A stretch of DNA of 64,000 bases from Sulfitobacter litoralis (GCF_900103185.1 NZ_FNJD01000009.1:62001-126000), one strand, 5' to 3'. Shown: positions 35,991-45,836, counted from the first letter of the stretch. The notes: generated by a model from the letters alone, not told the origin. Made by a program: numbers and translations.

Positions 35991-36557
35991 TCATGCCATT
36001 GAGCGCAAAGTGTGCGCATACCCGCCTGCGTTCAGGTAAGCGGACTCGGCCGGGGTCGATCGCCGCCCTAGGACATCATTGCGATAGGGAAACCTGCCGT
36101 ACTTTCGGATCACATGTCGATGGGCTTGAGCATGCATCAATGTGTCGCCGGCACCCGGCATCCGCTCACAAATCAAACGAACACAGTGATCTTGATCGGT
36201 CAAACTTTCCGAATGCATGAATGGAAGGTAAAAGAACTGCCGCGCGGGCGCGTCAATCAACTGGTCCCATTCCTTGCGAACAACTGTTTGCGCTGCTTTA
36301 AGGGCGCGCACATCGGTCGAAAACGCGCGTCCGCTCTCCCTAAACATGTTGCGGGGAAATTGGTCGGCCAAAATGAGATAGGCCAGCGCCCCTTCTGCAC
36401 GGGTCAACCAGCTATCCAAGCGGCCAGTCCCGATGAGTTCCCATGTCTCTAAGAACTGCGTGCGAATTGCGTCGTCCAATTCTTCCCGGACGGCATACCA
36501 GCCTTCCGGTCCGACTTGATCAATCCAAAACTCTCGGACCTCTTCTGCCGTTTTCAT
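35991..36557 (-). CDS. DUF924 family protein
   Basis: The protein of about 188 residues carries the DUF924 signature: VREFWIDQVGPEGWY near the start, ALAYLILADQFPRNMFR, FFYLPFMHSESLTDQ and GRFPYRNDVLGR with conserved His and Asp. DUF924 has a TPR-like helical fold and no established function. The start is uncertain: ATG 36557 matches family N-termini, but in-frame ATGs at 36593 and 36614 exist. Confidence 0.85.
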   Translation of the reverse strand: MKTAEEVREFWIDQVGPEGWYAVREELDDAIRTQFLETWELIGTGRLDSWLTRAEGALAYLILADQFPRNMFRESGRAFSTDVRALKAAQTVVRKEWDQLIDAPARQFFYLPFMHSESLTDQDHCVRLICERMPGAGDTLMHAQAHRHVIRKYGRFPYRNDVLGRRSTPAESAYLNAGGYAHTLRSMA

Positions 36558-36637
36558 ATTCCGCGCCCTTTCGTTCTTGTCTGCGATTATCATTCTGGTC
36601 TGCTCTATGTACAAACTATAGCGACCGCGCAGAACGT

Positions 36638-37900
36638 CTAGGGCGCGTCGGCGTCAGCAGCCTGTTCGCTTTCAATGGCATATTCTTGCGCAAGCTCCAC
36701 CGCGACGGTTGTCGCAGCTGGGTAGATGGGAATGTAATTGCCCGTTTCATCGGTAGGGACGGCCGGTCGCACGGTCGCGCGATAGGATGCATACATGGAC
36801 AAGGCGAAAAACAAGACCGCCGTAAAAAGGTAGAACCCCCCCGGCCCAAGCGCCGTACCCATCATCCAACCGGTAATGACAGGCCCCAAGATCGCCCCCA
36901 GTCCATTAATAAAGATCATTCCACCAGACGCGGCGGCCATATCCTCTGGTTCAAGAAAATCATTCGTGTGCGCAATAAGAAGGGAATACAGCGGGTTAGA
37001 CATGCCACCGACAACAAAGGCTGTCAGTAAAAGGATCGTAAAGTTATGCCCCAGCAGCATCCCGACGATGGATCCGATACCACCAATCACCGATGTAATT
37101 ACAATCAGAAGGCGACGATCCATGCGGTCTGACATCCATCCGATTGGATATTGCAGGATGACCGACCCAACAAAAAACGTCGCGACAAATATCGAAATTT
37201 GCGCGACCGTCAGCCCCGCCTCAGCGCCGTAAACCGATGCCATGCCGAACTGCGCCGAGAAAACACCGCCCAATAGGAACATCCCAACGCAGCCAAGCGG
37301 GGAAAACCCGGCCAATTCACGCAGGCTCATCGGTTTAGTCGTATCGAACGCAGGCGTGGGACTGATCGACAGCAAAATCGGGGTAACAGCGACGCTTACC
37401 AGAACAGACGGAATTACAAAAAGCACAAAGCCCGACGGATCCGCTGTGAGCAGCAATGCCTGGGCAATCACGATGCCAAACGTCTGCACGATCATATACA
37501 AAGACAACGCCTGACCGCGATTTTCGTTTGTCGCAGCGTTATTTAGCCAACTTTCCGCCGTGACGTAGACGGCAGAAAAACAAAAACCAATCAGTACGCG
37601 TCCGGCGGACCAAACCAAGACATTGGGGAACGTCGGATACAAGATCATGACGGCAGAAATCATCGACGCCAGCGCGGCAAAGACGCGGACGTGTCCAACC
37701 CGACGGATCATACCAGGTGCCATCCTCGACCCGCCCAGAAAGCCCACGAAATATGCCGACATGACAATCGACATTTCAAACGTCGAAAATGCTTCGATCC
37801 CGCCTCTGATACCCAAAAGCGTACCCTGCATGCCGTTGCCCACCATCAGCAAACACATGCCCAACAAAAGCGCCCATGCGCTGGTCAGTACCTGAAGCAT
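36638..37900 (-). CDS. MFS transporter (YcaD-like)
   Basis: The 420-residue protein has 12 predicted transmembrane helices with the MFS loop motifs RMAPGMIRRVGHVRV and GWMSDRMDRRLLIV between helices, and ends in a short acidic cytoplasmic tail. Substrate unknown; the YcaD/CynX-like group includes drug and amino-acid exporters. AAAGGA lies 9 bases before the ATG. A 7-bp inverted repeat CGTGATC/GATCACG lies 22-48 bases upstream. Confidence 0.88.
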   Translation of the reverse strand: MLQVLTSAWALLLGMCLLMVGNGMQGTLLGIRGGIEAFSTFEMSIVMSAYFVGFLGGSRMAPGMIRRVGHVRVFAALASMISAVMILYPTFPNVLVWSAGRVLIGFCFSAVYVTAESWLNNAATNENRGQALSLYMIVQTFGIVIAQALLLTADPSGFVLFVIPSVLVSVAVTPILLSISPTPAFDTTKPMSLRELAGFSPLGCVGMFLLGGVFSAQFGMASVYGAEAGLTVAQISIFVATFFVGSVILQYPIGWMSDRMDRRLLIVITSVIGGIGSIVGMLLGHNFTILLLTAFVVGGMSNPLYSLLIAHTNDFLEPEDMAAASGGMIFINGLGAILGPVITGWMMGTALGPGGFYLFTAVLFFALSMYASYRATVRPAVPTDETGNYIPIYPAATTVAVELAQEYAIESEQAADADAP

Positions 37901-37986
37901 CTTACGAATCCTTTAACACCACGTGATCCCTCCCTGACGACGATCACGGTAGGTGTCACCCCCCTCAACGACGTTCAGGCGCTTAT

Positions 37987-39039
37987 TTACGTCTTAGGGA
38001 AAAGCAAGGACGCATCACCATAGGAGAAAAACCTATAATTCGATTCAATCGCATGCTTGTAAATGTTTTGTACAGTTTTTTGCCCCATCAATGCCGAGAC
38101 GAGCATCATGAGAGTTGATTTGGGAAGATGGAAATTCGTCATCAAAGCGTCTGCGACGTTAAATTCAAACCCCGGGGTGATGAAAATATCTGTATCTCCT
38201 TCCCACGGCTGGATAATGCCCGATCGCGCCGCTGTCTCGACCAGCCGCAACGCGGTTGTGCCGACGGGTATGACCCGCCCTCCAGCGGCTTTGGTCTCGA
38301 TAATCTCGGCGGCCGCTTGCGCGCTCACCTGCCCCCATTCGCTGTGCATCTTATGGTCGGCAATATCGTCGACTTTAACCGGAAGAAAGGTACCCGCGCC
38401 AACGTGCAGTGTGACATGGCTGAAATCGACTCCCATAGCAGCCAATTGATCAAGCAGCATTTGATCAAAGTGAAGCGAGGCCGTCGGTGCCGCGACGGCC
38501 CCGGCTTTTCTGGCAAACACGGTTTGATAATCCGTCAAATCCTGCGCGTCGGCAGGTCTTTTGCCCGCGATATAAGGCGGCAATGGCATCGCGCCCGCGC
38601 TATTGAGCGCAGAATCGAAATCTGGTCCGGTACAGTTAAAGCGCAACACGCCTTGTCCGTTCTCTATCCCTTCCAGTCGCGCAGAAAGGTCACTGCTGAA
38701 GACAACCGCTTCAAAAAGCTTCAGCTTTTTCAGGGGCTTAATCAATGCAGTCCAATCGGAATCGCCGCGCGGCTCCAACAAGGTCACTTCAATACGCGCC
38801 TGCACGTGCCCTTGGGCGCTGTCGCGGCTACGATACCCGGTCAACCGCGCGGGGATCACACGGGTGTCGTTCAGCACGAGCCTATCACCGGGGCGCAACC
38901 AGTCCGTGATCCGGGATACGGTGCTGTCGATGATGGCATCGTTGTGCGCAACCAACATTTTGGCTGCTGTCCGCGGCACCGCGGGCCGCGTGGCGATCAG
39001 GCGTTCAGGCAGGTCGAAGTCAAAGTCACTGAGTTTCAT
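37987..39039 (-). CDS. queA: tRNA preQ1(34) S-adenosylmethionine ribosyltransferase-isomerase
   Basis: The 350-residue enzyme adds the ribosyl part of SAM to preQ1 in tRNA to make epoxyqueuosine. The N-terminus [20 protein letters not shown], then [13 protein letters not shown] and the C-terminal [12 protein letters not shown] and [16 protein letters not shown] are family motifs. It lies 9 bases downstream of the large AsmA-like gene on the same strand, so it may share its transcript. No strong terminator was seen after it. Confidence 0.95.
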   Translation of the reverse strand: MKLSDFDFDLPERLIATRPAVPRTAAKMLVAHNDAIIDSTVSRITDWLRPGDRLVLNDTRVIPARLTGYRSRDSAQGHVQARIEVTLLEPRGDSDWTALIKPLKKLKLFEAVVFSSDLSARLEGIENGQGVLRFNCTGPDFDSALNSAGAMPLPPYIAGKRPADAQDLTDYQTVFARKAGAVAAPTASLHFDQMLLDQLAAMGVDFSHVTLHVGAGTFLPVKVDDIADHKMHSEWGQVSAQAAAEIIETKAAGGRVIPVGTTALRLVETAARSGIIQPWEGDTDIFITPGFEFNVADALMTNFHLPKSTLMMLVSALMGQKTVQNIYKHAIESNYRFFSYGDASLLFPKT

Positions 39040-39048
39040 CCTCGCCGG

Positions 39049-42000
39049 TTAGCGCCCCTCAAAGCGTTCAGCAACAGGTTTTTGCGGTGCGGGTGCGACA
39101 GGTGCGGGTTGCAAGGTCCCTGGCTGACTTGGCGTCGTCCTCGGCGCCGACCTAAAAATATCGCGAAGCGCGCCCGGCAGCAAACCCGACAAGGGATTAA
39201 CCGATACAGACGGCGATTGTACCGTCCCCCCGATTGTATAGTTAAAGCCCAACAACCCCTCCCCCTTGCGGGTCAAAAAGCTTGCAATGCCATTCAGCAA
39301 ATAGACGGGAGAGATCACCCCCTGCAAGGCCATTTGCCCTGTGTCAGTGGCAAAAACCCCGTCCATCGAAATGCCAAGCGACGCGCCCGTTGCGCTGGCT
39401 TGTGTCAGATTGACCCGATTGGAGGAGAGGCGAAAATCAGCTTCGACCGTATCAAAATATATACCGTCGCCGTTCAATTCGTTGATCAATCCCACGACAG
39501 ATACAGCGTTTACAAGGGCGGCAATGGTTGGTGCATCTTTAATCCGCACGTCTTTTATCTCTGCATGCCCATCAAAGGCACCATCCGAACCGACCGGCAC
39601 CAAGGTCAGCGACAATGCGCCACCATGCACCTGTTTCGCGATATTGGCGGAACGCAAAACCCCGCCCGCATCGGTTGCAGTCAACTGAACTGCACTACGA
39701 CCATTCCTGGGCACAACGCGCCCCGAGACCCCAGTGCCATCATTCAACGCTGCACTAAATTGCCCATCCAAGCCACGAGCGACGTCAAATTCACCTGTCA
39801 TGTCGGTCAACGCAATCGTGTCCGTCACCTGCAAACGGTCCAACGCCACCCGCATGGGCGGGCTGGCGACACGGCTGGGTTCGGTCTTGCCAAAGCGCGC
39901 TTTCCGCAGATCCAGGCTCCCACCTTTTATCATAACCTGAACGGGTCGCCCGGCTCCCTGCCCTATGAGATCGACGGGCACGTCCAACCAATTCCCGACA
40001 GACAATCGGTGAAGGCGCAACCGATCCAATCCGCCGCTTGGTTTGAGCGTCACGTCACCATGCGCTGTCAGACCCGGCGCGTTAATTTTCAACGTATCAA
40101 TGTCGGGAACTGGCCCGAACAGTCCCGCTATTTCAAGCTTGCCAGTTTGCGATTGGGACTTCGTCCAGCCGATCTGCGGCACCGAAAGGCGCAGCCCGCT
40201 CAGGTCGGAGGAGACAGAAAACTTGGGCGTTTTGCCTTTGACCAAGTCCATCGCGAACCAAGCCCGACCCTCGCCACTCACGGTATCGGGGGGCAGTGCA
40301 ATATTGAAGCGTTCCAGCGTCTGTGCGTTCAGCGCGATATCCGCCCTTACACTGCTGGCAGCCCCCGGTTTGCCAAAGGGTTGGGCCCATTCACCGTTAA
40401 AACGCACCCCATCAAGCTGCCCTTGCCCCTTGATTTTAAGGCCGGTGTTGGACGCATTCAGGGTCAGCACATCGGCGCGCAGCGACCGACCTTTGACCAA
40501 GCGATCGCTTTTAAAGTCGGCCAGCGTTCCGTTGACGTCAAAAATCGTAAGTTTCGGGTCGGACCCTTTCTTCATCGGAAACGACAAGGTCCCGGACACG
40601 TCAGCCACGGCATCAACGATATCGACGGGCAGATTAGCCTTATCCATTGCGTGAAGCGGTGGCCGGTTCAACAGCGACAGGATAGAGGTGATTTCAGCCT
40701 CGGCCTGAAGCCTGACAATGCCGGGGGGGCCATCCTTGACCGTGACATCGGGCATTATAAAGGACGTTCCGTTCACCGATACCGGCGTCGCGTCAGGCGG
40801 CGTGATGGTGCCGCTGTCCACACTCACCACAAAGCGGTTTGCCGACAGGCTCGCATGACCGCTGCCCGACGTAACATTTGGCATCGTACGCAAAAAACGT
40901 ACCTCCGCCCCCTGAAAATCAAAATCGAGATAGGTTTGGGGTGCCTCACCCGGCTTCAGCCGAAAAGCAAGATCGACGTCGCTCAGCGCGCCAGCATAGA
41001 CGTTGTCGGCCACCCATTTGCGCGTCTTTGGTTTGACGTTCTCCGGCCAAAGCTTCAGCAGGCGTTCGGGCTTCAACGCGTTCAATCCCGCATCCAACGC
41101 CACCTGCCACCCCTGCGTGCCGGCGCGCAGATCGCCCGACAGGTTCAGGGTCGTATCCCCGTCGAGTATATCCATGCGTCCGACAGACATGTGGAACGGA
41201 TTGAAAGTTATTTTCGCATCGACGTCGGCACCCTCGATCGACACAGGCGTAACGTAGAGATCCGCAGGATCAGCGACCAGGTCCCGCAAGCGGACTTGCG
41301 CCACCAACTGCCCCAGCTTGCCGCTTGCGTCGATGCCCAACGTCGCGTCGCCTTCGATCCGCCCCGACACCCACTTGCTTTCGACAGATAATTCATCAAA
41401 CCGCAGCAAGCGTTGGTCAGGATCATAGCTGAAATAGCTACGTGCACCATCAAAGGGAATGGGCGTCGCGCTTTCGCTCGGCTGCACGACCCCCGCGCCA
41501 ATTTGCAACGTGGCGTTCAGCGGCTCAAAGGTGCCGTCGTCATCAAGGCTGCTGCGCACAGAACCCGAGATGGGTGCGCGCAATATGTTCAGCCAAGCGA
41601 AAGCGGGACTTTGGATCGCGATGTCGGCCGCACTCACCCCGTCGAAATTCACACCAAACTGCGACGCAGTATCGCCAAGCTTGCTGGTATAGCTTGCCGA
41701 AAGCGTCGCCACATCGGCACCCCCGCCCAAAACGGCAAGCTCCGCCGTGATGTCCAGACGCGTCCCGTCCCGATCCAGCAACATGCGTCCGCCATCCACT
41801 GTCCACATCCTATCAGACTGCAGATCGGTGTAGCGCAGCGTCAGGGCGCGTAGCTCGATCGACCGCAACCTGCGCATGGCCTTGGCCTCGAACACCGCAT
41901 CGAGCTGTCCAATCAGTTGAGGCATGGTCGCTGCGCGCCGCTCCGCTGGCGCATCCCCCGTGCTCGCGCTTAGCGCGACCCGGCCGTCAAGATCACGTCG

Positions 42001-42405
42001 TAGGTTTGCGACCACGCCGGACATTGAAATATTCTGGGGCTGCACCTCGCCGGCCAAAAGCCCCTGCACGGAAAAACTGGCCTGCACTTCACGAAACGCA
42101 GCAAAGCTGACGCCGTCCGGATTGGCGATATTCACATCCCTAAGCCTGATGCGCGGACGCCAGCCTTTGTCGACAATCAATACCATCTCACCGAATCCGA
42201 TCCGCGCCCGGGGCATATCTTGGGCAAAGCGCTCCTCGATACGGGTCTCCAGCCACTCTGGCACCACGATCGGGCTACGGATCAGATAGATAGCAGTGCC
42301 AGAGATGGCCGCGACGATCAGCGTAATAACCAGCAACGACCATTTGGTCGCCTGCCAAAGTCGTTTCCGCTTGGGGGTACGGGAGGCTGGGTTGGCGTTT
42401 GGCAT
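39049..42405 (-). CDS. AsmA-like / DUF3971 (YhdP-type) envelope protein
   Basis: The 1118-residue protein has an N-terminal cytoplasmic tail, one membrane helix (SLLVITLIVAAISGTAIYLI, about 23-42) and a long beta-rich periplasmic body with DUF3971 and an AsmA-like C-terminal region (GALSLTLVPVGSDGAFDG, then SATGASLGISMDGVFATDTG). The tail is proline-rich. The YhdP/AsmA group forms bridge-like lipid carriers between inner and outer membrane; the same role here is inference. Length is near the usual 1,100-1,270. Confidence 0.85.
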   Translation of the reverse strand: MPNANPASRTPKRKRLWQATKWSLLVITLIVAAISGTAIYLIRSPIVVPEWLETRIEERFAQDMPRARIGFGEMVLIVDKGWRPRIRLRDVNIANPDGVSFAAFREVQASFSVQGLLAGEVQPQNISMSGVVANLRRDLDGRVALSASTGDAPAERRAATMPQLIGQLDAVFEAKAMRRLRSIELRALTLRYTDLQSDRMWTVDGGRMLLDRDGTRLDITAELAVLGGGADVATLSASYTSKLGDTASQFGVNFDGVSAADIAIQSPAFAWLNILRAPISGSVRSSLDDDGTFEPLNATLQIGAGVVQPSESATPIPFDGARSYFSYDPDQRLLRFDELSVESKWVSGRIEGDATLGIDASGKLGQLVAQVRLRDLVADPADLYVTPVSIEGADVDAKITFNPFHMSVGRMDILDGDTTLNLSGDLRAGTQGWQVALDAGLNALKPERLLKLWPENVKPKTRKWVADNVYAGALSDVDLAFRLKPGEAPQTYLDFDFQGAEVRFLRTMPNVTSGSGHASLSANRFVVSVDSGTITPPDATPVSVNGTSFIMPDVTVKDGPPGIVRLQAEAEITSILSLLNRPPLHAMDKANLPVDIVDAVADVSGTLSFPMKKGSDPKLTIFDVNGTLADFKSDRLVKGRSLRADVLTLNASNTGLKIKGQGQLDGVRFNGEWAQPFGKPGAASSVRADIALNAQTLERFNIALPPDTVSGEGRAWFAMDLVKGKTPKFSVSSDLSGLRLSVPQIGWTKSQSQTGKLEIAGLFGPVPDIDTLKINAPGLTAHGDVTLKPSGGLDRLRLHRLSVGNWLDVPVDLIGQGAGRPVQVMIKGGSLDLRKARFGKTEPSRVASPPMRVALDRLQVTDTIALTDMTGEFDVARGLDGQFSAALNDGTGVSGRVVPRNGRSAVQLTATDAGGVLRSANIAKQVHGGALSLTLVPVGSDGAFDGHAEIKDVRIKDAPTIAALVNAVSVVGLINELNGDGIYFDTVEADFRLSSNRVNLTQASATGASLGISMDGVFATDTGQMALQGVISPVYLLNGIASFLTRKGEGLLGFNYTIGGTVQSPSVSVNPLSGLLPGALRDIFRSAPRTTPSQPGTLQPAPVAPAPQKPVAERFEGR

Positions 42406-42504
42406 GAGCGTCCGGCTATTGGGGCGTCTTGGGTTTTAAGTTTCGCCAAGCCCGACTAGTATGACAGCGCAGACAAAAGCTTCCAATACATAAGAAAGTA
42501 ACCC

Positions 42505-42966
42505 ATGCCAGAGATTTCCCAACCTGCACCAGACTTTAAGCTTCCTGTTACGGGCGGTGGCGAAATTTCGCTCTCCGATCTGCGGGGCAAGGCTGTGGTT
42601 TTATACTTTTATCCGCGCGACAATACACCGGGCTGCACAAAGGAAGCCATCGGTTTTTCGGAGCAGTTGCCAGCGTTTGAGAATGCGGGTGCCATTGTTT
42701 TTGGCGTTTCCCGCGATACGATGGCAAAGCACGACCGCTTTGCAGCTAAACATGCGCTGACCGTTCCGTTGCTGGCGGATATCGACGGTGCCGTGACCGA
42801 AGCCTATGGCGTCTGGGTCGAGAAAAACATGTATGGCAAAAAATCCATGGGGATCGAACGCGCGACCTATCTGATTGATGCAAATGGAAATATTGCTCGC
42901 ATCTGGCGCAAGGTAAAAGTCGCCGGCCACGTAGAAGAGGTTCTGGACGCGGTACGCGCGCTATGA
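42505..42966 (+). CDS. bcp: Thioredoxin-dependent peroxiredoxin, Bcp/PrxQ type
   Basis: The 153-residue peroxidase reduces hydroperoxides. Peroxidatic Cys44 lies in DNTPGCTKEA. I see no second cysteine anywhere in the protein, so it would be a 1-Cys Bcp that needs an external thiol. Other motifs: LYFYPRDN and YGVWVEKNMYGKKSMGIERATYLID. It overlaps the DUF455 gene by four bases (ATGA). The divergent promoter region with the DUF3971 gene is only about 100 bases. Confidence 0.92.
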   Translation: MPEISQPAPDFKLPVTGGGEISLSDLRGKAVVLYFYPRDNTPGCTKEAIGFSEQLPAFENAGAIVFGVSRDTMAKHDRFAAKHALTVPLLADIDGAVTEAYGVWVEKNMYGKKSMGIERATYLIDANGNIARIWRKVKVAGHVEEVLDAVRAL

Positions 42967-43772
42967 TTGCGCTGGCTCAAATGGCAGAGAATGTGCTGCG
43001 CACCGCCGATGGCCGCGAAAAAACCGCGCTATCGCATCAATATGCCGCCGAATGGCGTGCCGCGCGCGCTGCCGGTGAAACGCCGGTGATTGGCACATCA
43101 AACCCGCCTCTGCGTCCCGCCCGCCCCGACAGGCCCGAACTTCTATCGCCCCGCGATGTGCCCCATCGCAAGCCCGGCTCACCCGAGGGCCGGATCGCTT
43201 TGCTTCATGCTGTCGCCCACATCGAGCTGAACGCGGTTGATTTGCATTGGGACATCATTGCGCGATTTACCGCTATCAGAATGCCGATGGGGTTTTACGA
43301 TGATTGGGTCAACGCCGCGGACGATGAATCCAAACATTTCAACCTGATGTGCGATTGTCTTGAAGCATTGGATAGCCACTATGGGGCCTTGCCCGCCCAT
43401 GCAGGAATGTGGCGCGCAGCAGAGGATACGGTGGACGACTTCATGGGTCGCCTTGCTGTTGTACCCATGGTTTTAGAGGCGCGCGGGCTGGATGTGACCC
43501 CCAATATGATTCAGGTGTTCAAAAGTGCGAAGGCCAAGCAGGCCGTTGAAGCGCTTGAGACGATCTATGCTGAAGAGGTTGCACATGTGGCTTATGGATC
43601 AAAGTGGTTCCATTTCCTTTGTGGTCGTCATGAATTGGACCCAAAGGAAGCGTTTCACGGGTTGGTTCGCAAATATTTTCATGGCGCGCTCAAGTCGCCC
43701 TTCAACGAAGAAAAGCGTGCCGAGGCGGGAATTCCGCCAGATTTCTATTGGCCGCTGACCGAAAATCTTTGA
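42963..43772 (+). CDS. DUF455 ferritin-like protein
   Basis: The 269-residue protein has carboxylate/His ligands of a ferritin-like di-iron site, seen in HAVAHIELNAVDL, DDESKHFNLM and the later EEVAHVAYGSKWF. The family is related to the tRNA hydroxylase MiaE, but its substrate is unknown. It is translationally coupled (ATGA) to the upstream peroxiredoxin, which suggests redox or iron-peroxide protection as its setting (inference). Confidence 0.85.
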   Translation: MIALAQMAENVLRTADGREKTALSHQYAAEWRAARAAGETPVIGTSNPPLRPARPDRPELLSPRDVPHRKPGSPEGRIALLHAVAHIELNAVDLHWDIIARFTAIRMPMGFYDDWVNAADDESKHFNLMCDCLEALDSHYGALPAHAGMWRAAEDTVDDFMGRLAVVPMVLEARGLDVTPNMIQVFKSAKAKQAVEALETIYAEEVAHVAYGSKWFHFLCGRHELDPKEAFHGLVRKYFHGALKSPFNEEKRAEAGIPPDFYWPLTENL

Positions 43773-43824
43773 TGAACGTCGCGCACTAAACCTTTGAACC
43801 GGCAATTTATCGCCAAATTTAACG

Positions 43825-43839
43825 TTAAAGCTTCATTAA
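43825..43839 (+). promoter_or_regulatory. CtrA-binding site upstream of the M23 peptidase
   Basis: TTAA-AGCTTCA-TTAA matches the alphaproteobacterial CtrA full box (TTAA-N7-TTAA) exactly. It lies about 125 bases before the peptidase GTG, in a suitable promoter position. Confidence 0.6.
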
Positions 43840-43962
43840 CCGCCGGTCAAAAAGCCTGAAGGGTTGCCCGAGGGGCACCCGATGGCTAAGCACTACCGGT
43901 GACTATCAGCGCGCGGCGGGGGCCCGGTGTGCTGTGACTGGGACGAAACAAGGATACCACGC

Positions 43963-45291
43963 GTGCGAACAAGGTTGGCGATCAAATTTAATGCGGCGCT
44001 CGAACGTTTCTTTCCGGAACGCCGCGTCTTTCTGAAATCCGACTCCGACACACGTTTTATCCGGTTGCGCCCCGTTACCCAGCTTTTCGTGTTTTCCGCA
44101 GCCTCGCTCTTTGTGGCCTGGTCCATCGTGGCAACCGCGGTGATTCTGATGGACAGCATCGGGTCGGGCAACTTCCGCGAGCAAGCAAAGCGTGATCAGC
44201 GTACCTATCAGGCGCGGCTCAGTGATCTTTCGGCGCAGCGCAACGGCCGCGCCGAAGAGGCCGTGGCAGCGCAAGAACGGTTCAATGCCGCGCTCAAACA
44301 GATTTCGGTCATGCAATCAGAACTGCTGCAATCCGAGACCCGCCGCCGCGAGCTGGAAACCGGCATCGAAGTGATCCAGAGCACCCTGCGGGATACCATG
44401 AAAGACCGTGAGGCCGCGCGCACTCAGGTGGCCGAACTCGAAGGGGCCGCTGCGGGCGACGGCAAGACGACAACAAAGGCGAATGTATCTTCTGCTCCGA
44501 TTTCACTGCTTGCCGAGGCGCTCGAGCGTACGGCCGCAGAGCGGGATCAAGTGGTGATCGACGCGCAGGACGCCTTGATCCAGGCAGACGAGCTGACCCA
44601 GAAACTGGCTTTGATGCGCGATCAGAACGACGCGATTTTCCGCCAACTCGAAGAAGCCATGACCGTGTCTGTTGCCCCGCTGGACAAGATGTTCCGCAGC
44701 GCCGGCATGCCCACCGACCGCATGCTGGCGACGGTGCGGCGCGGTTATTCCGGTCAAGGCGGCCCGCTCATGCCCCTCAGCTTCTCCACACGGGGGGAGG
44801 TTCCTTCTCCGGATACGCTGCGTGCCAACCGGCTGCTAAGCCAGATGGACAAGCTGAATATGTACCGCATTGCCGCGCAAAAGGCGCCCTTTGCGGGCCC
44901 GCTCAAGTCGTCTTTCCGGTTCAGCAGCCCGTATGGCTATCGCCGGGATCCAAAGACGGGCGGGCGCAGAATGCACAGCGGAACCGACTTTGCTGCGGGT
45001 ATGGGCACGCCTATTTACGCGACAGCCGAGGGCGTCGTCACCCACGCCGGCTGGAGCTCGGGATATGGGCGGTTGGTTAAAATTCAACATGAATTCGGGG
45101 TCGAGACACGTTACGCGCACCAATCCAAATTGCGCGTAAAAGTCGGCCAAAGGGTATCGCGCGGACAGCGGATAGGTGATATGGGAACATCAGGACGGTC
45201 TACTGGCGTCCACCTGCATTACGAAGTCCGTGTCGGTGGTAAGGCTGTAAATCCAATGATCTTTATCAAGGCTGCAAACGATGTTTTCTAA
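43963..45291 (+). CDS. M23 family metallopeptidase with membrane anchor and coiled coil
   Basis: The 442-residue protein has one membrane helix (LFVFSAASLFVAWSIVATAVILM, about 32-54), a periplasmic coiled coil (about 70-180) and a C-terminal M23 endopeptidase domain. Zinc ligands are in HSGTD and HLHYE, and SSPYGYRRDP opens the domain. It would cleave or bind peptidoglycan cross-links at the periplasmic face. GTG at 43963 is preferred to an ATG 12 codons upstream because AAGGA lies 8 bases before it. It overlaps the bactofilin gene by 11 bases, and a CtrA box lies upstream. Confidence 0.9.
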   Translation: MRTRLAIKFNAALERFFPERRVFLKSDSDTRFIRLRPVTQLFVFSAASLFVAWSIVATAVILMDSIGSGNFREQAKRDQRTYQARLSDLSAQRNGRAEEAVAAQERFNAALKQISVMQSELLQSETRRRELETGIEVIQSTLRDTMKDREAARTQVAELEGAAAGDGKTTTKANVSSAPISLLAEALERTAAERDQVVIDAQDALIQADELTQKLALMRDQNDAIFRQLEEAMTVSVAPLDKMFRSAGMPTDRMLATVRRGYSGQGGPLMPLSFSTRGEVPSPDTLRANRLLSQMDKLNMYRIAAQKAPFAGPLKSSFRFSSPYGYRRDPKTGGRRMHSGTDFAAGMGTPIYATAEGVVTHAGWSSGYGRLVKIQHEFGVETRYAHQSKLRVKVGQRVSRGQRIGDMGTSGRSTGVHLHYEVRVGGKAVNPMIFIKAANDVF

Positions 45292-45781
45292 AAGCAAAAT
45301 CAATGATCCCGCTCATAAGTCCGACGCAGACACGTCCAGCACTGCTGCACCGTCACACTCTGCACCGGCTGCCCCAAAGCAAAGCGAATTCAAGGCCAGC
45401 GCGCCCAAGGCAAAACCACCTGCCTCCGTGCTTTCCTCTGATCTGCACATCACCGGCAACCTGAAAACGACCGGCGACATCCAAGTCGAAGGCACCGTGG
45501 AAGGCGATATTCGCGCCCACCTGCTGACCATCGGCGAAACAGCGACCATCAAAGGCGAAGTGATTGCCGATGACGTTGTCATCAACGGCCGTATCGTGGG
45601 CCGCGTGCGTGGCCTGAAAGTGCGTCTGACATCCACCGCCCGCGTCGAAGGTGACATCATCCATAAAACCATCGCCATCGAATCCGGTGCGCATTTCGAA
45701 GGCTCCGTTCAGCGTCAAGACGATCCGCTGAACCCCGGCGCGAAATCCGCACCGGCCCAAAAGCCAAACCCCGCGTCCTGA
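45281..45781 (+). CDS. Bactofilin (polymer-forming cytoskeletal protein)
   Basis: The 166-residue protein has the bactofilin beta-helix core with repeating short strands (SDLHITGNLKTTGDIQVEGT, VEGDIRAHLLTIGE, GEVIADDVVINGRIVGRVRG). Flexible Ala/Pro/Lys/Ser-rich tails lie on both sides. Bactofilins self-assemble on the membrane and localise cell-wall enzymes. The 11-base overlap with the M23 gene fits the known genetic pairing of bactofilins with M23 hydrolases in other bacteria (recalled). Confidence 0.92.
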   Translation: MFSKSKINDPAHKSDADTSSTAAPSHSAPAAPKQSEFKASAPKAKPPASVLSSDLHITGNLKTTGDIQVEGTVEGDIRAHLLTIGETATIKGEVIADDVVINGRIVGRVRGLKVRLTSTARVEGDIIHKTIAIESGAHFEGSVQRQDDPLNPGAKSAPAQKPNPAS

Positions 45782-45802
45782 TCGGACAAAGGGTGATGAA
45801 TT

Positions 45803-45836
45803 AAAAAGGGCGTCGCATTGGTGCGACGCCCTTTTT
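45803..45836 (+). terminator. Bidirectional terminator after bactofilin
   Basis: AAAAAGGGCGTCGCA (45803-45817) pairs perfectly with its complement at 45822-45836 around TTGG. T-runs lie on both strands, so it could also terminate the cyclophilin transcripts that end at 45923. Confidence 0.93.

Noticed and set aside
38128..41391. A 1087-codon open frame on the plus strand
   Set aside because: It is antisense to queA and the DUF3971 gene, both with clear family motifs. Its translation is rich in Arg, Gln, His and Pro without recognisable domains, as expected from a GC-rich shadow frame.
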